From CAYMLL01 sp964390645 (GTDB lineage: Bacteria; Planctomycetota; UBA8108), in NCBI GenBank assembly GCA_964390645.1, contig CAYMLL010000030.1, positions 1-37,255 of the forward strand: a stretch of 37,255 bases of DNA. Reading direction: 5' to 3'. Made by a program: the position numbers and the translations under genes. This document shows, piece by piece, positions 35,792 to 37,255 of this stretch. Position 1 is the stretch's first letter; each line of letters starts with the position of its first letter. The notes under the pieces are model-generated. The model did no database searches. It was not told where the DNA came from and worked only from the letters and a program-made list of their open reading frames with translations.

Positions 35792-37168
35792 CTACTTTCC
35801 CGTGTCCACTGCGATACCGAACCCGAAGAAGGTGCTGCCCTGCGACATCAGCTCCCATAAGCACGAGCCGACCAGACAGACGAGCGAGATCGGCAGCAGG
35901 ACCTTCCAGCAGAGGTACATCATCTGGTCGAGCCGCACGCGCGGCAGCGTCCAGCGAACCCACATCTGCACGAAGACGAGGAAGAATGCCTTCGACAGGA
36001 AGACGCCGACCTTGATCAGCATGCCGACGATCTTCGCGCCCGTCGTCGCCTCGGCGCCGAGGCCGATCGAGTCGATCCACCAGATGCCGCTCCACCAGCC
36101 TCCGAAGAAGATGACGACGGCAACCGCCGCGACGAGGTACATCGCGGCGTACTCGGCGAGAAAGAAGAGCGCGAAGCGAATGCCCGAGTACTCGGTGTGG
36201 AAGCCGCTGACGAGTTCCGACTCCGCCTCCGGCAGGTCGAAGGGCGCACGCTTGCACTCCGCAAGACTGGCGACGAAGTACGTGATCGACAGCACGAGCA
36301 GGAAAGGGTTGCGGAAGAGCGTCCAGTGCCAGATCCAGCCGGAGTGGCTGACGCCCTCGACGGTCGTCTGCTCGCCACCCTGCTGGTTGACGATGTCGAC
36401 CAGCGAGAAGGAGCCGGCGGAGAGGATCACCGCGACAAACGCGATACCGATCGGGATCTCGTAGCTCACCATCTGCGTCGCCGTGCGGATCGTGCCGAAC
36501 AGCGACCACTTGTTGTTCGACGACCAGCCCGCCATGATCACGCCGAGCACCTCCACCGAGCCGACGGCGGCGACGAAGAAGAGGCCGAGATCCATGTCGG
36601 AGGCGATAATCCTGTCGCCGAAAGGCAGCGGCACGAAACGGATCAGCACGCCGGTGAAGACGATGATCGGCGCCATGATGAAGAGGGGACGATCCGCCAG
36701 GCGCGGGATGAGATCCTCCTTCACCGTCAGCTTGATACCGTCCGCGATCGTCTGCAGCAAGCCGTGCGGCCCGACCTCCATCGGCCCGAGCCGGCACTGC
36801 ATGTGAGCGGACACCTTGCGCTCCGACCAGACCGCGCCGAGCGCGAAGAGGTTGATGAATCCGAAGACCGCGCCGACCGCGATCAGCAGCCCGCCGATGG
36901 TCAGCAGCCAGTCAGGCAGGACGTAGCTCTCGAAGACCGACGCGATGAGCGCCGCGACGTGGAGGCCGCCCTGGTCTCGACCCACCGTATCCCATTGCTC
37001 GTGCACGCAGGTCGCCGTCAACGCCGGCTCGATCCGGCTCTCAACCGTGTCGCTCTCGGCGTTCGGTCCCCAGGCACCTGCGTACTCTCCGGAGAGCACG
37101 AAGCCGACGGCGACGATCGCGACGACTGCGAGGATTGCGAGGACGCCGAAACCGAGTCGACGCTTCAT
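35792..37168 (-). CDS. nuoH: NADH-quinone oxidoreductase subunit H, N-terminally extended
   Basis: NuoH forms the quinone-binding chamber at the junction of the peripheral and membrane arms. Conserved parts are ERKVSAHMQCRLGPMEVGPHG, LLQTIADGIKLTVKEDLIP, ECKRAPFDLPEAESELVSGF and the C-terminal MWVRWTLPRVRLDQMM. The ERKVSA motif, near residue 15-25 in many family members, occurs here after about 115 residues. Before it lie an additional hydrophobic helix (about residues 8-27) and a hydrophilic stretch (28-72). The ATG at 37168 has a GGGGGAGG site 7 nt upstream and overlaps the nuoD stop by 4 nt. Confidence 0.95.
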   Translation of the reverse strand: MKRRLGFGVLAILAVVAIVAVGFVLSGEYAGAWGPNAESDTVESRIEPALTATCVHEQWDTVGRDQGGLHVAALIASVFESYVLPDWLLTIGGLLIAVGAVFGFINLFALGAVWSERKVSAHMQCRLGPMEVGPHGLLQTIADGIKLTVKEDLIPRLADRPLFIMAPIIVFTGVLIRFVPLPFGDRIIASDMDLGLFFVAAVGSVEVLGVIMAGWSSNNKWSLFGTIRTATQMVSYEIPIGIAFVAVILSAGSFSLVDIVNQQGGEQTTVEGVSHSGWIWHWTLFRNPFLLVLSITYFVASLAECKRAPFDLPEAESELVSGFHTEYSGIRFALFFLAEYAAMYLVAAVAVVIFFGGWWSGIWWIDSIGLGAEATTGAKIVGMLIKVGVFLSKAFFLVFVQMWVRWTLPRVRLDQMMYLCWKVLLPISLVCLVGSCLWELMSQGSTFFGFGIAVDTGK

Positions 37169-37255
37169 CGATCGACCTCCCCCAGGACGATGTCGAGGCT
37201 GCCGATGATGGCGATGAGGTCGGCCACCATGCAATCGCCCCGCGAGACGAGCTCG
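37165..37255 (-). CDS. nuoD: NADH-quinone oxidoreductase subunit D, C-terminal end (partial)
   Basis: The minus strand at the window edge reads 29 residues, ELVSRGDCMVADLIAIIGSL then DIVLGEVDR, followed by TGA. This matches the C-terminus of NuoD (family pattern HxVADxxAIxGSxDIVxGExDR). The stop overlaps the nuoH ATG as ATGA. The gene continues beyond the window. It is either nuoD alone or a fused nuoCD. Confidence 0.88.
   Translation of the reverse strand, partial: ELVSRGDCMVADLIAIIGSLDIVLGEVDR

Noticed and set aside
35214..36797. NuoI with a 339-residue N-terminal fusion
   Set aside because: The upstream part is the second frame of nuoH. NuoI has a proper start at 35780, 11 nt after nuoH.

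Overview
The window is GC-rich chromosomal DNA from a diderm (Gram-negative-type), respiring bacterium. An LptD-like outer-membrane assembly protein indicates the diderm envelope. A Complex I operon (nuo) and a fatty-acid beta-oxidation pair (fadI/fadJ) indicate a respiratory, lipid-oxidising metabolism. A eukaryotic-type Ser/Thr kinase and several exported proteins of unknown role (a TPR/redoxin-like protein and a von Willebrand A protein) recall Planctomycetota or neighbouring phyla, but this placement is an inference from gene content. A 10-N run at 883-892 shows that the sequence is a scaffolded assembly, probably a metagenome bin. I see no phage genes, transposases, CRISPR arrays, rRNA or tRNA.

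Layout: 1-527 has no credible gene and carries two short tandem repeats. From 6004 down to 528, on the minus strand, lie lptD-like, coaD, mtaB and a family-4 uracil-DNA glycosylase that is interrupted by the N gap. A divergent plus-strand gene (6249-7799) encodes an exported TPR/redoxin-like protein. It converges on a minus-strand membrane protein of unknown function (7808-8554). A 368-nt divergent intergenic region with a candidate promoter precedes comEC (8923-11391), whose 3' end overlaps that of mtnA. From 19829 down to 11330 the minus strand carries a tightly packed housekeeping run: aroA, mnmG, a Nudix hydrolase, der, ruvC, purC, purE and mtnA. Most junctions are 4-nt overlaps or a few nucleotides, and a good sigma70-type promoter lies ahead of aroA. 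Then come a membrane Ser/Thr kinase with a zinc ribbon at each end (20007-21524), fadJ and fadI (21717-25270), a secreted VWA protein (25532-26980), a small helical protein, and the nuo operon read as nuoD(end)-H-I-J-K-L-M-N (27576-37255).

The most unusual material is the Complex I operon. NuoJ has an N-terminal membrane extension of about 190 residues. NuoM has an insertion of about 120 residues between its second and third hydrophobic segments. NuoH has an additional N-terminal helix and loop. NuoK is about 33 residues longer than usual. A small uncharacterised helical protein starts 5 nt after nuoN. Together these suggest a lineage-specific enlargement of the membrane arm. nuoD abuts nuoH, so nuoE, nuoF and nuoG are not in their common position between them.

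The housekeeping genes serve tRNA modification (MtaB, MnmG), coenzyme A (CoaD), aromatic amino acids (AroA), purines (PurC, PurE), methionine salvage (MtnA), DNA repair and recombination (UDG, RuvC), DNA uptake (ComEC) and ribosome assembly (Der).
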